DNA of 64,000 bases from Paraspadella gotoi (GCA_051294375.1 CM119267.1:23646257-23710256), one strand, 5' to 3'; counted from the stretch's first letter, positions 21,501-32,981 are shown. The notes: generated by a model from the sequence alone, not told the origin. Made by a program: numbers and translations.

Positions 21501-23326
21501 TAAAATTCAACCAACCGTGAAATTCTTCGTCAAGAAAAATGTCCATCTTGATGGATATCAATCCAAGTCCAAGAGCGTGAAAAGCGATGGTGATCCACAT
21601 TCGAAAATGATTTTTGGTCAAACGGGGAAAATGCCTAAATATGCGATTATTTTTTTTTTAGAATTGAAACTTAGTATTTGACGGAATTGATAATTCAATT
21701 TGCTAATGAGGTGACAATTTTTCAGTCTGGCATCATATCTTAAACAAATGAATCTCAAAGCTTAATTAATAATATTAGCAACTTCACCTTTTATTCTTCA
21801 TTAAAACTCTGACTCCGCAAAGGAGAGAGACCAAATTGTGTGTGAGCAACACAAGAAGCAACGCCCATCCAATGACCCTGAAGTAGGATCCCTCGGAGGC
21901 GACCAATTTCCATGTGACTTTGATATCGCTGCCAACATCGACGATCTGGACAACATTTTTTAACTTTTTAATATGTTCACAATCCCTTCTTTAAAGGCTT
22001 GTTTGTTTGTCAATAAATTAAAATTACAATGAAGTTTTGGTATAAATGCCTCACGGGCAGGACAAGTTATTGCCTTTCATTCGCTTACTACAGATCTTTA
22101 GATAAGACAACTAGCTATTCTACCACTCTTGTCACATCCCATTCTCTCGCAATAAGACTAACCGACACCACAGACATCTAGTATCTGTTAAACTTTGCAG
22201 ACTTTTTGGAAAGAGAAAACAAATCTCATTCTAGCAGCATTGCTGGTTTATGACAGGCATTTCTGCTGCGTTGGCAAAGCATGGCACGGTTGGCTTATAT
22301 AATCGCACATGATACATTACATGATATAGTAAGGCGGGCCAAAATTGAACTCTTTTTATATCTTTAAGTTCTCTCAAAAAAATTTCTTTTTTCCTTCTAT
22401 TACTAAATCAATGCAGCTTTTTGAATTAGTTCATCGGGTTGTTGCACTGAAGCTTTTAAATATTTATTAATAAATAAGAAATGACAAAATTTTTTAAAAT
22501 TTTTTTTAAAGAACGGATTCCTATAGAGCTTGAAAAGTTAAATGAATGTTAGTAATACAATTTTTTTAAATTTTGACAATAAATTGGTTAAAAATAAGAA
22601 AAACCTTAAAAAATCATCATCATCATCATCATCATTGGCTGAATTTTATAGTTTATTAAAATTTCATCCATAAAACAACAAAAATTTTAAAAAGTTGAAT
22701 TAATGACATTTATCTAACTTTTAAAGCTCTATCAGAACCTATTAAAAAAATCGAAAAAATTAAAAAACAATCTATATATAAAATATATATAAGTTATAAA
22801 ATAATCTTTAAATGATTCCGTGGGCTTATCAATAAGATAAATTTTAAAAGTTATTTTCATTTTCATATTTTCTAACAGTCACTAAACCATTATTTATTTG
22901 AGAGAACTTCTAGTTTTTAACCTGTTCCGGCCTAATGATATAGTCCCTCAGGAGCTGAATTGACCAACGCGAACTGGTAAGATACCTTTAATTAGCACAT
23001 CAAGCTTCCACTGTTTTTACAAAACTGATTGTCTCAACAAAGAAAACTGGTTTATACTCTGTGATAGTCTGTTTTTCAACTTTAGATTAACTTTAAATAA
23101 AAGTTTTAAGTTTTTTTTAAATCGAAATTTTTTTTGCTACTAATATATAGTTTAATCCTTTAATTTAATTCTTATCCTACTAATTAAAACGTCCGTTTTT
23201 TTATAAATTACCCAGTTTAGGAAAATTGATAAGTAAATTTAACTTTAAACCAATTGCTTCTATTACTTATCATAATCTTACCTGCAGTACACTCGATAAG
23301 ATGAAAGAGTAAGCTATGAGTCCCAT
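18525..23326 (-). CDS. XK-related (XKR) membrane protein, five exons
   Basis: Exons 23326-23282, 21945-21788, 21634-21516, 20379-20249 and 19097-18525 join with matching phases into 341 residues, within the usual XKR length. Exon 2 opens with IVDVGSDIKVTW, the family's N-terminal Asp/Gly-Asp motif, followed by a membrane segment (VIGWALLLVLLTHNLVSLL). Exon 3 holds a second segment (MWITIAFHALGLGLISI). Exon 4 holds ESFPQLLLQ (residues 129-137), the most typical XKR motif. Exon 5 carries further hydrophobic segments (YIELASIALSTMSIA, FVFLSILLIFRAF). Donors are GTAAGA, GTGAAG, GTTGGT and GTATTC; exon 5 follows TGTCCCTTCTCAG. Family members are plasma-membrane proteins, several acting as phospholipid scramblases in dying cells (CED-8, XKR8). 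No DxxD caspase-type site is visible in the last exon. The exact role here is not inferable. Exon 1 is short and least certain. Confidence 0.75.
19479..20056. mobile_element. 578-bp MITE-like element with 22-bp inverted ends
   Basis: TCCCAATGGTACTGTCTGTT AA at 19479-19500 is repeated in perfect inverted form at 20035-20056. The interior is very AT-rich and non-coding. It sits in the last XKR intron. No clear target-site duplication was seen. Confidence 0.55.
21280..21465. mobile_element. GC-rich insert in XKR intron, possible short element
   Basis: A GC-rich block in an AT-rich intron. It is bounded by GCCCCACGCTTT (about 21290) and near-inverted AAAGTGTGGGGC (about 21426). It may be a small inverted-repeat element. 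Confidence 0.3.
21966..23281. other. first XKR intron, no other gene seen
   Basis: About 1.3 kb between the short first exon and exon 2. AT-rich, with a CATCAT run at 22614-22636 and a GC-richer patch at 22040-22300 that is not recognised. Confidence 0.45.
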
Positions 23327-23574
23327 GATTGAAAAAAAATATAACTATCATTGACCAAAAAAGGTCTATTGTATATTCAGTGAATCTTTTCTAATTCACA
23401 GTTTCTCTCTTTTACGAATTGAATTGATATCATGAATAAGCGTGAATATGATATCATTGAAAGAAAAATGAAAAAGAGAGAAATATGCGCGACTATTTAT
23501 AGAATGAATCAGGGATTTGTTTCAGCGGAAATCGCGATGGATGATTAGAATTGTAGAAAGAAAGATAAATACAC

Positions 23575-23576
<2 letters not shown>

Positions 23577-23657
<81 letters not shown>

Positions 23658-23659
23658 AC
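23577..23659. repeat. (AAAG)n microsatellite
   Basis: About twenty near-perfect AAAG units. It is the only large microsatellite between 11 and 25 kb. Confidence 0.97.
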
Positions 23660-24311
23660 AAACAAATTACCCAGCGATGACGGCGACGACAAAAAATCGC
23701 ATAATTCGCTTCCATATTAAGCTCATTGCTGTGTCACAGTAAAGGTTGTTTCAAAGAATATGTCTGTGGAATTGGTTAAATTGGTTATTTAATAATTCAT
23801 AATTATGTATAAATTGTATATATATATATATATACAATAATATTTACAAATATTTATATATTGTTTATTTCATTAAAGTGACTAATTTATGGTACAACCA
23901 CTGTAGAAAAAAAATTGTCATATTTACTATTATAAAAATCTTGTTCTTTAAAGAATAATATTGTTCTTTCATTTTCCTTTCATTATTACGTTCATTATGT
24001 TTTACCTTGTTTTGACTTAGTTTTTACTCTTTTACTTTGTTTTTGTTCTCAGACTTAGTTTTGTTTGATGTTTGATGAACGGAAACAAATATGTTGAATT
24101 CAAAATAAACCCAAGTATTTTCATATAAATGTTTACAGTATCCAAAGGGTTAAAATATATCAAATATAAAGCCTAGCTAATAAGTCGTTAAATATTATAA
24201 ATACTGTTCTGATAAAGACGACACTATACAACTTTAATATTTTTAATATGCACTTATTTCAGTACTATTTAAAAAAGAATGTTTCTGACCCGTTTGCAGG
24301 CTTCACTGTAC

Positions 24312-24492
24312 GTAGACGAAGAAAATCAATCTCTTCAGGACAGGAATTGTATTCATCGACATAAATCGTTTGGGCTTCGATTAGCCGATTGTTGATTTGA
24401 TGTGCCAATCGATTGCAGATAATCAATAACAAAATATAGTGGAGGTAATGAGATTGATGTCCGATTAATGTGACAATGGAAATAAAAAAAAG
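24312..24492 (-). CDS. candidate exon, hydrophobic then polar, unassigned
   Basis: An open frame bounded by acceptor GCATTAG (24493) and donor GTACAG (24311), about 60 codons. It has a hydrophobic start (LFFISIVTLIG), then HYLHYILLLIICNRLAHQIN and an acidic/basic end (EEIDFLRLRTVK), which look like a membrane segment followed by a cytoplasmic loop. It could belong to the XKR-like start at 25142 or to another membrane protein. Only the composition and splice signals support it. Confidence 0.3.
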
Positions 24493-24965
24493 CTAATGCT
24501 CTCATTTCTATTTTTAATTATTTGGTATTGCATACATTCAACATAAATTGTATAAATAAAATAAATACAATTTTTTAAGCAACGTGACATACTAATAGTG
24601 GGAACAGAAATAAATTAGTAAAATCGATTGTGACCAAATAATCTAACATATGTTTCCAACATAACAAATTCACAATAAGCTGGTTTAAATATTTAATGAT
24701 CCTTTAATGTGATCAGTAGTTCAGGCTTAACATTTTAAAAACCTAGATCTTACTTTTGTCGTCTATACAAACATTGATTCTTTCCATAATTGAAACTTTG
24801 TAAGAAAACTGTCAATCACATGAGATCTAATTATAATTGATTTTGGTCTTTGCTCGCTATATATAACTTTGACGCTAATTGATTAGAATACAAAATTGCA
24901 GCTTGAATTTTGGATTTGAGTTTCAATAGCGACAATGCTATATGTAGTTTTAAAAAATCGATACC

Positions 24966-25142
24966 TTAAAAAATTTTAGATAAAAATAACGCTATGTATA
25001 ATTGAAAGAAAATTGGCAAATGACAGAAGAGCGATCTGAATCCATCCAATAAAAAAATCAAGTTGCACGTAAACTTGACGTCACTTCCGACGTCGAGAAC
25101 CTCGAAGACAATCGGCAGAAGTTTTGACAAAATTCTCCGCAT
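24966..25142 (-). pseudogene. partial XK-related first exon, second locus
   Basis: From the ATG at 25142 the frame reads LLPIVFEVLDVGSDVKFTCN, aligned residue for residue with SSVLQIVDVGSDIKVTWK of the XKR gene at 18.5-23.3 kb. After this motif the similarity ends, and the frame runs on through hydrophobic sequence to TAA at 24966 without a clear donor. No ExFPQLLLQ-type exon was found downstream. It is probably a paralogue fragment, or a gene whose other exons I could not find. Confidence 0.5.
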
Positions 25143-25216
25143 CACGATGATTTCTGAATTTAATAAATTGAATCAATCAGGATGTGACAAAATGGTCGAA
25201 AAGTATCAGAAATGCG

Positions 25217-25352
<136 letters not shown>

Positions 25353-25779
25353 TCCTGAATTTTCCTCGTCTCGAACAGCCGTTGAAATAATAATTACAAG
25401 CTTGACAATTACTTATGACATATCAATCATAGTTAATAGATTCCAATTTTCGCTCTGCCATTTTCATGATTTCTCTCCGACTCATCCAGTCACCCATTTT
25501 CAATAAGGGGTTTTCATCTGTTCATTTTACTGCACAATGTGCACATTCACATTCACTTTCCCATTCACATTCACGCTTCTTCGTACAACGACCTTTATTC
25601 TACGCCTAAAAACTACATCCACCAACCATTTTTAAACATTCCAGCCTCTTATCCCCCTACCACTTTCATTCTACCCTCCATCCACTCCACCACCCCCTCC
25701 ACCATCCTATACCTACCACCTCCATCCACTCCACCACCCCCTCCACCACCTCCATCCCCAGCTTCGCCCCATCGACCGA

Positions 25780-26305
25780 TGATCGCGTTGGACACGAAAT
25801 CAAAGCCAAAAAAAAAGAGTCAAACGGAAAAATCACTTTTGACGAAATCACACGAGTTTTCTTTTTTTATCCGAGAGAAAAGAGAAAAATCTACATATGA
25901 ATGAAGTCGGCGTCATTGTCGTTCTTGTCAATGTCGTCGTTGTAGTTGTCATCTTTGTCGTTGACGTCTTTGTCGTTGTCATCGTTTTCGTTGTCGTCTT
26001 TGTCNNNNNNNNNNNNNNNNNNNNNNNNNNNNNNNNNNNNNNNNNNNNNNNNNNNNNNNNNNNNNNNNNNNNNNNNNNNNNNNNNNNNNNNNNNNNNNNN
26101 NNNNNNNNNNNNNNNNNNNNNNNNNNNNNNNNNNNNNNNNNNNNNNNNNNNNNNNNNNNNNNNNNNNNNNNNNNNNNNNNNNNNNNNNNNNNNNNNNNCG
26201 TCTTTGTCGTTGTCGTCTTTGTCGTTGTCGTCTTTGTCATTGTCATCTTTGTCGTTGTCGTCTTTGTCTTTGTCGTTGTTGTCTTTCTCGTCGTCGTCTT
26301 TGTCG

Positions 26306-26336
<31 letters not shown>

Positions 26337-27172
26337 TTTGAAAGAAAGAAAGAAAGAAAGAAAGAAAAGAAAGAGAAGAAAGGAAAGAATGAATCCGCCA
26401 AGTGTCACACTACCAAGCACACATAGTAACACAAAAAGCCAAAGAACACAGAAAAATGAAAGGGGTCTAAAGAAGAGTACGACATAATATACCACTAGTT
26501 AAAATCCCAGTACCACCACTTATTCGACACTTAAGTAAGTAAAGTTGACATAACGAACTCACGCTCATAAGCAACAACATCATCCTCTGCTCAGCCATCA
26601 TCTCGCACAGCGCCTTTTTGTAGTCCTCTAGCCTTCGCCCCAATCGAGCGCCCCATCTGAGTAAGTGATCGCGTATCTGGAGCGCACACGAAATCAAAGC
26701 CAAAAAAAAAGAGTCAAACGGAAAAATCACTTTTGACGAAATCACACGAGTTTTTCTTTTTTTATCCGAGAGAAAAGAGAAAAATCTACATATGAATGAA
26801 TCGGCGTCATTGTCGTTCTTTGTAATGTCGTCGTTGTAGTTGTCATTCTTTGTCGTTGACGTCTTTGTCGTTGTCATCGTTTTTCCGTTGTCGTCTTTGT
26901 CGTTGTCGTCTTTGTCGTTGTCATCGTTTTCGTGTCGTCTTTGTCGTTGTCATCGTTTTTGTGTTGTCTTTGTCGGTGGTCGTCTTTATCGTTGTCGTCT
27001 TTGTCATTGTCATCTTTGTCGTTGTCATCTTTTTCGTTGTCGTCTTTGTCGTTGTCGTCTTTGTCGTTGTCGTCTTTGTCATTGTCATCTTTGTCGTTGT
27101 CGTCTTTGTCTTTGTCGTTTGTTTGTCTTTTTCTCGTCGTCGTCTTTGTCGTTATTTATTTATTTATTTATT

Positions 27173-27180
<8 letters not shown>
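25780..27180. repeat. direct duplication flanking an assembly gap
   Basis: About 190 bases from 25785 (ACACGAAATCAAAGCC...AAATCTACATATGAATGA) recur at 26685 with a few indels. Each copy is followed by GTCGTTGTCGTCTTT repeats and then (TTTA)n. The run of N at 26005-26198 lies inside the first copy. Confidence 0.85.
26005..26198. other. assembly gap or masked run (194 N)
   Basis: Run of N inside a GTC/TTTGTC repeat. Other N runs are at 27796-27820, 45473-45497 and 62404-62428 (25 N each, inside GA tracts), and at 54852-55045, 55794-56009, 56826-57039, 57125-57352, 58235-58428 and 58805-58988. Confidence 0.99.
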
Positions 27181-27203
<23 letters not shown>

Positions 27204-27314
27204 TTTTATTATTTATTTTATTATTTTTTATTTTTTATTTATTTATTTTTATTTATTTATTTATTTATTTATTTTAATTTATTTATTTATTATTTATTTA
27301 TTTATTTATTTATT

Positions 27315-27348
<34 letters not shown>

Positions 27349-27359
27349 TTTATTTATTT

Positions 27360-27403
<44 letters not shown>

Positions 27404-27460
27404 TTATTTATTTATTTATTATTTATTTATTTATTTATTTTATTTATTTTTGTTTTTCTT
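27151..27460. repeat. (TTTA)n microsatellite
   Basis: About 300 bases of TTTA with scattered one-base slips. Confidence 0.97.
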
Positions 27461-27538
27461 CTTTTTTTTTCCGGCGTCTACGTACGAGAACATGCTTTGA
27501 CGAATGCAGCGTAAAAAACTCCATTATCTAAAATCTAA

Positions 27539-27542
<4 letters not shown>

Positions 27543-27625
<83 letters not shown>

Positions 27626-27820
27626 GGAACCAATTTAAGAAAAAGCGAAAAATCTCTGTCGAAGAATGGGAGAGCATATTTCGGAATTGACAACCAAATT
27701 GAACATACCTCTTTGGGCCTACGAAATTGAGAGAAACCGAACGAAGCAATGAAACGAGAGAGAGAGAGAGAGAGAGGAAGAGAGAGAGAAGAGAANNNNN
27801 NNNNNNNNNNNNNNNNNNNN

Positions 27821-27855
<35 letters not shown>
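27543..27855. repeat. two (GA)n tracts with a 25-N gap
   Basis: GA runs at 27543-27624 and 27757-27855, the second broken by N at 27796-27820. The 130 bases between them are unique and carry no gene. Confidence 0.93.
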
Positions 27856-27857
<2 letters not shown>

Positions 27858-28052
27858 ACGATGACCGAGAACCGGCAAGTTACTTTCTTGTTTAGACTCT
27901 TTAGATTAAGAGATTGACTACACAAAATGTGTGAGACTTTGCCTTATTTTTTATATATTCTTTACAGAGTTTAGAGCTATAGTACAAACTATGGGAATAG
28001 TTTCAATGATTGTTCCTCGTCGCTTGACTCGTCTATTGTTTTTTTTTTCCAT

Positions 28053-30065
28053 TTAGTCGAGCGAAAAATCTTCTTCAATTCTTCCCATTTGTTGAATGAG
28101 TCTTTCACGGGCGTCGCAGTCATTGGTGTTCATCGCCCAACCGGTGAAGGAAGACATCAAGTCGGTCAGGGTCAAATTACCCGCGGCGTTGTTGTTGTTG
28201 CTGTTGTTGTTGTTGCTCTCTCCGTTGATGCCAGAAACGGCCAGGTTTCCAAACATCTCGGTCAACGACGCGTCTCTTGGAAATTGCCGCATCGTTGGTT
28301 GCCTGGAGACGCAAGACGCGGCGGCAGAGGCGCCTATTTCTTGAAGACTGATGGAATTTTCTTCGGCCACCCGTTCCGCCAGGTTATTCAGCCTTTCTTC
28401 AAAATCTCGAAACTTTTCCGCGGCCTTGCAACTTGGACACAGTCCCGGAATCTTCGAGTAGTCGATAGCGGTAAAGGTTGGCAAGGCGACGCCGGCTTCG
28501 ACCGATCTGACAAAGATGACGACGAGGTCGTCGGCGGAGACTCGGTCTCGATCGGTTCCAACTCGTTCGAGCCACACCTCTGCCACAAAATGACAGAGTA
28601 GACGAAGGGAGGCGTCGATTTCTTGCGAAGAAAAGAAAATGGCGACTTCTTCGACGAGGACATCTTTCGGCAGAAGTCGGCGATAATTGGCGACGATGTA
28701 GAGCAAAGAATCCACGATCTCGTTTCGATCTCTCGTTTCACAACGAAGAGACGGAATGGTCTTGACGAGAAATAAACGCTCGGATGCTCCGTTGCTTTCG
28801 GCTATCCAATCCAAAGACGCAAACGAATCCACGGAACTAAAGTTTAACAACCCGTTCAAGTTACCCATCAACGCTCGAGCCCAATCTCCTTGAAAAACGG
28901 CGTCGTGCAAGTAACTCATCCAAGACTCAAAACCGTTGCTTGGCAACAGATCCGGATTTGTTCGCAAAAAACGAGTTGCCGTCGCTCTGCCGACGTTTGT
29001 TAAGATATCGAGATTGAAGGGCGAATCGGGAGATTGAATCAAATTCTGTACGCCGAACAGCGGAGAGGTCTGCATCGACTCGAGGAAACCCGACATGTCA
29101 ATGTGAAAGTTGCCTCCCTCGGGGGTCAGATTGAAATCGAATTGACCGTTCGCATCGATGGCAGAAAGGAGTGGGCAGAAAAAGCGAGGATAGCGCATCA
29201 CGATTCCGAATTGTTCGAAAACAACTTTGGCTCGATCCGCAATTTCCTTTTTCTTACTCTCGTCGGCGAAAGGAAATTTATCGAGGATATATTCTTGGCA
29301 AAGTTCCAGAGTCAGTGGAAGAATCTTCAAATGAGATTCGACCAAGATTTGAGAGGGAAACTTTTCGTGTCTCGTGAAAATGACCATGGAAACCTTGGAC
29401 CTTGGCCTGCGGTCTTCCCGGAAATACTCGAGAATGGAGTCTTGGGTCTCACGTTCCGCCGAATCAAAATTGTCGAAAAGAACGAGAACGAAATCTTCGT
29501 CCAACGCAATTTCGGCGGCCAACTCCGGTGAAAAATCTTCGGAATCGAAAGGCTGGAATATTGCGGCGAGTTGAGCGGCGACGTCCGTGCTGTTGACTTC
29601 CTCGAGGTCGACGCGGACGACGGCTTTGAAGTCGTGCAAAAGTTTTCCTCTGGCCCATTTGCGAGGGATAAATCTCGTGGTTTCCGTTTTCCCGCTTCCC
29701 GTCGTTCCGGTCACGACGATCCGCTTCTTGCCATCCAAAATGTCCGATTCCAACGCCTTCACCAACCTCGCGTCCCGCGCCGTCCGTCCGTCGGCGCGTG
29801 CGCAGAGTAGATCGATGTAACACGAGTCAAGATCGAGAGGTTTAGCGCCAACGATTATCGGAACCGTCATTTCTCGATACGAGGACAAATGATTTCTTTT
29901 GAGGTTTTTACGAAGAAGCATCATGACCGGGCCGTTCAAGTAAGGCGATAGTCGGGGTCCTTCGTAATATTGGCCGGCGATGACGGAGTTTAGGGCAATG
30001 ACATTCTCTTCTTCCACTATCATCTCCCCTTCTTCCATTTTTATCACCATTTTACTTTTCGCCAT
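28053..30065 (-). CDS. NACHT-type NTPase, intronless, NLR-like without repeats
   Basis: An uninterrupted 670-residue frame from ATG at 30065. A P-loop GTTGSGKTE is at about residues 120-128, a Walker B with acidic pair VLVLFDNFD at 193-201, and a sensor-like MVIFTRHEK at 227-235. The stretch PLTLELCQEYILDKFPF suits the helical region after a NACHT core. Before the P-loop, KPLDLDSCYIDL resembles the linker preceding NACHT domains in invertebrate proteins. NACHT proteins are nucleotide-driven oligomerisation switches, often in innate immunity or cell death. Here there is no recognisable death-fold N-terminus and no LRR, WD40 or TPR array. The C-terminal 350 residues are helical-looking and unassigned, with a poly-Asn run (NNNNSNNNN) near the end encoded by a GTT/GCT repeat. 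Balanced codon use against AT-rich flanks supports a real gene. Confidence 0.85.
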   Translation of the reverse strand: MAKSKMVIKMEEGEMIVEEENVIALNSVIAGQYYEGPRLSPYLNGPVMMLLRKNLKRNHLSSYREMTVPIIVGAKPLDLDSCYIDLLCARADGRTARDARLVKALESDILDGKKRIVVTGTTGSGKTETTRFIPRKWARGKLLHDFKAVVRVDLEEVNSTDVAAQLAAIFQPFDSEDFSPELAAEIALDEDFVLVLFDNFDSAERETQDSILEYFREDRRPRSKVSMVIFTRHEKFPSQILVESHLKILPLTLELCQEYILDKFPFADESKKKEIADRAKVVFEQFGIVMRYPRFFCPLLSAIDANGQFDFNLTPEGGNFHIDMSGFLESMQTSPLFGVQNLIQSPDSPFNLDILTNVGRATATRFLRTNPDLLPSNGFESWMSYLHDAVFQGDWARALMGNLNGLLNFSSVDSFASLDWIAESNGASERLFLVKTIPSLRCETRDRNEIVDSLLYIVANYRRLLPKDVLVEEVAIFFSSQEIDASLRLLCHFVAEVWLERVGTDRDRVSADDLVVIFVRSVEAGVALPTFTAIDYSKIPGLCPSCKAAEKFRDFEERLNNLAERVAEENSISLQEIGASAAASCVSRQPTMRQFPRDASLTEMFGNLAVSGINGESNNNNSNNNNAAGNLTLTDLMSSFTGWAMNTNDCDARERLIQQMGRIEEDFSLD

Positions 30066-30164
30066 TTTTTGTTTAGCCCAATACAAGGTAACAATAAAAA
30101 TTCCGCCACAAAAAATTGTCTTTGAGTAACCATTGAGATTTTAACCTTTCGAGATTTCGTTTAT

Positions 30165-31645
30165 AGTCGGATCTGCTTATCAGCAGATCCCGACTCTATA
30201 ATTCACTTTGTCGGTCCATCGGTCCGCCCCCTCAATATTGTCGGCCATTGACTTATATCATTTCAGAACATCGAATTATGATAAATTAGGCAAAAAACAA
30301 AACGATGTCCGTCCGTCTGTCTGTCCGTCTGTACGTCCGTCCGTCCTTCCATCCGTGCGTCCGTCCCACCTTAGCAAAAAATATGAATTACTTCAGATTG
30401 CATGGATGGATTGGAATGAAATTTTGTGTGTGGGTAGGGAAGAGTGTGATTGAGCTGGATATGAAGTTTCGATAGAATCGTCCGAGTGGAAATGAGTTTA
30501 AATGAAAAAAACAAAAAAATATGTTTTATTCTTTCAACACCAATTAATCATGAGTGGATGGGGAGATTGACCTGAAATTTTGTATGTGGGTAAGAAAGTA
30601 TGTGAATAAGCTGGAAATCAAGTTTCGATGGAATCTTCCAAGTGGAAATGAGTTGAAATGGAAAAAACAAAAAACCTGTTTCACTAATTGATTATGCTTC
30701 TTTTTCTTTTTATAGTAAATGAAAATGCAAGATGTATTAATTAATCAAATAATTAATCAGTTAATTATTCAATTAATCAATTGATTAATCAATAATTACT
30801 TAATCAGTCAATCAATCAAGTCAGTCATTATTGGCATTATTCTCATCGTCGTCATTGCTTTTATCGTGGTTAGTGACGAAAAGACCTAAAAACAAACATT
30901 TTGGATAAAATTAATTAATTAATTGCCTAATTAAATAATTAATTAACTTGAATTAGTTACTTATTAATTAATTAATTAATTACCGATAATGATCGTGGGC
31001 AGATCCGACATTGTTTGCTCAAACTTGTTTATATTTAAAATTAAAAACTTTTGTAGTTTTGGGGTTTTTTTTTCCGTTCTTTACCATTTTAACTTTAACA
31101 CTTAGCCACCGAAGGATCATAAAGGCAAAATTAACTCTTATATCATTTTTCTAAAATATATATTTAATTTTTTACGTTCAATGATGGATTTCAAATTGTC
31201 ACCTGGTAATTAAAAAAAAATAATTTAAGCTTGAAAATGAAGGATATCTTCTTTTTTTTTCAATAGCAGGAGGAACTTGTATCAATAATAAAAAAACTGA
31301 AGGAAAGATTTTTTAAAAACAAGTTTGAGCAAACAATGCCGAATCTGCCCACGATCATTAGCGGTAAGCAGCTGATCAGATAATCAATTAATTATTTTTT
31401 TTTATTCAATTTTCTCTTATTTCTATCGAAAGTTGATTTCCTGCCCAATCACACACTTTCCTACCCACATACAAAAGTCAAGTCAATCGCTCCTTCCTCT
31501 CATGAGTAACGGATGGATATGAATTTTTTTGCATAATTTATCATAATTCAATATTCTGAGATGATGTAAGTGACTTTTGGGACCGACGGACCGACAAAGT
31601 GAATTATAAAGCCGAGATCTGCTGTAAGCAGATCCGCCTAAAAAT
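30165..31645. mobile_element. ~1.5-kb foldback element with nested inverted repeats
   Basis: Left end GTCGGATCTGCTTATCAGCA (about 30166) and right end TGCTGTAAGCAGATCCGCC (about 31618) are inverted, as are GAATTATGATAAATTA / TAATTTATCATAATTC and the ACTTTGTCGGTCC blocks. Inside is a second inverted pair: GATCGTGGGCAGATCCGACA near 30987 against TGCCGAATCTGCCCACGATC near 31338. A direct repeat of about 120 bases (GAAATTTTGTGTGTGGGTA...) is at 30417 and 30573, with an inverted relic near 31450. No transposase frame. It starts about 100 bases upstream of the NACHT gene start. Confidence 0.65.
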
Positions 31646-32425
31646 TTAATAGTCTTTTATCAATTATTCAATTTTTTTCGTAAGATAAGAGAATTTTGCG
31701 GGAGCGGCCAAAAAAAGAAGAGTAAATTTTCGGACCGATTCATGATTAGTAATGAACTGAATGAATGAATGAATGAATAGATCAAATGATCATAAATGTA
31801 ATCTGAAGAATGCGGTATGAATGAGGGAGAAAAAAATAAATGTCTTAATTTGTTAAAAGAGTGCAGTTGATGTTTAGTACAACTTTTGCTTGAATTAAAA
31901 ATTTCAAAATTCGGCTGCAATAATAGAGAATCGGGAATTTTTTAGATAGAAAGACCTTTGGACTTTTGAACTCAAAGGAGCGGTAAAAAAAATATTGGAG
32001 ACGGGGCACAAGTAAAAAAGAAAGAAATTAACGGGAACAAATGGGGTAACAAATGGGGAATTGTTGTGGGCGATGCCGGAGGGCGCCGGACGGGCTTGGG
32101 AAGCACGAGACCCTCTCACGCGTAGACCACAATGTCAGTTAGCCACACGGGACGGCACGGTCGACCGCAATGAAGCCCACTGTGTAGGATCTGTGAATAT
32201 GAATACACAAGAGAACGGGGGACGCCAACTAAATTAGACTCACACTCGAAAACATACTTTCTAATGATGTCACGATGCTCACTTAACTGAAAGGGAACAA
32301 GTAATGAATCGATTATGAATACACAATGAATATCATTAACTATGAATGTCACATCGGTAAGTTCAGAGTCTTTGAAGGATCCCCTTCACAATACGGTCTC
32401 CAACAATGATTCCACCCTTTCTGAG
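31646..32425. other. unique DNA with no confident gene
   Basis: Contains a short GAAT run (31760-31778) and a GC-richer patch (32060-32180, CGCCGGACGGGCTTGGGAAG). The patch might be another short element but lacks a clear B-box. Confidence 0.4.
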
Positions 32426-32429
32426 GTTA

Positions 32430-32580
32430 AGGGATGAGAGGTAAGGATTAAGTTAGCTTAAGGGATTAGCGGTAAGGATTAAGTTAGTTTAAGGGATTAG
32501 AGGTAAGGATTAAGTTAGCTTAAGGGATTAGAGGTTAGGATTAAGTTAGCTTAAGGGATTAGGGTTAATGATTGGGTTAT
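32430..32580. repeat. ~32-bp tandem repeat, GGATTAGAGGTAAGGATTAA
   Basis: About five units of TTAAGGGATTAGAGGTAAGG followed by ATTAAGTTAGC, degenerating to GGGTTAATGATTGGG at the right end. Confidence 0.85.
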
Positions 32581-32894
32581 GGATTTGTTAACTGATTTTC
32601 GCTGAAATTGGAAAAGAGAGCCGAAAATAAAACAAAAAAGGAAAAAATAATTAGAGAGACTCGTAGAAAATATTTTGATAAACAGAGTCTGACGGACGGA
32701 TTAAAAGACTGACAAAAACGGATTTAAGATTCTGCCTGAAAATCCAATAACCCATTACCTTTCGTTCCAATCAGAAACCGAAGACGTTTGTCGTTCAATC
32801 AAAGAACGACTAGCTCTTTGTTCAACCAATCAGAAACTGAGATTCTTCGCGCCTCAGAACGTAGAAGACGAAAGTCTTAAGATTCGTCGTTTCA

Positions 32895-32904
32895 TTCGAC
32901 ATCT

Positions 32905-32936
<32 letters not shown>

Positions 32937-32944
32937 TTCCTCTG

Positions 32945-32981
<37 letters not shown>

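Noticed and set aside
25500-25900. CCACC/CATTCAC-rich region with Pro-rich frame
   Set aside because: Simple-sequence bias (TCCACCACC units); no gene structure.
25897-27531. Long Val- and Ser/Leu-rich frames on the plus strand
   Set aside because: They are translations of GTC/TTTGTC and TTTA repeats, partly through N.
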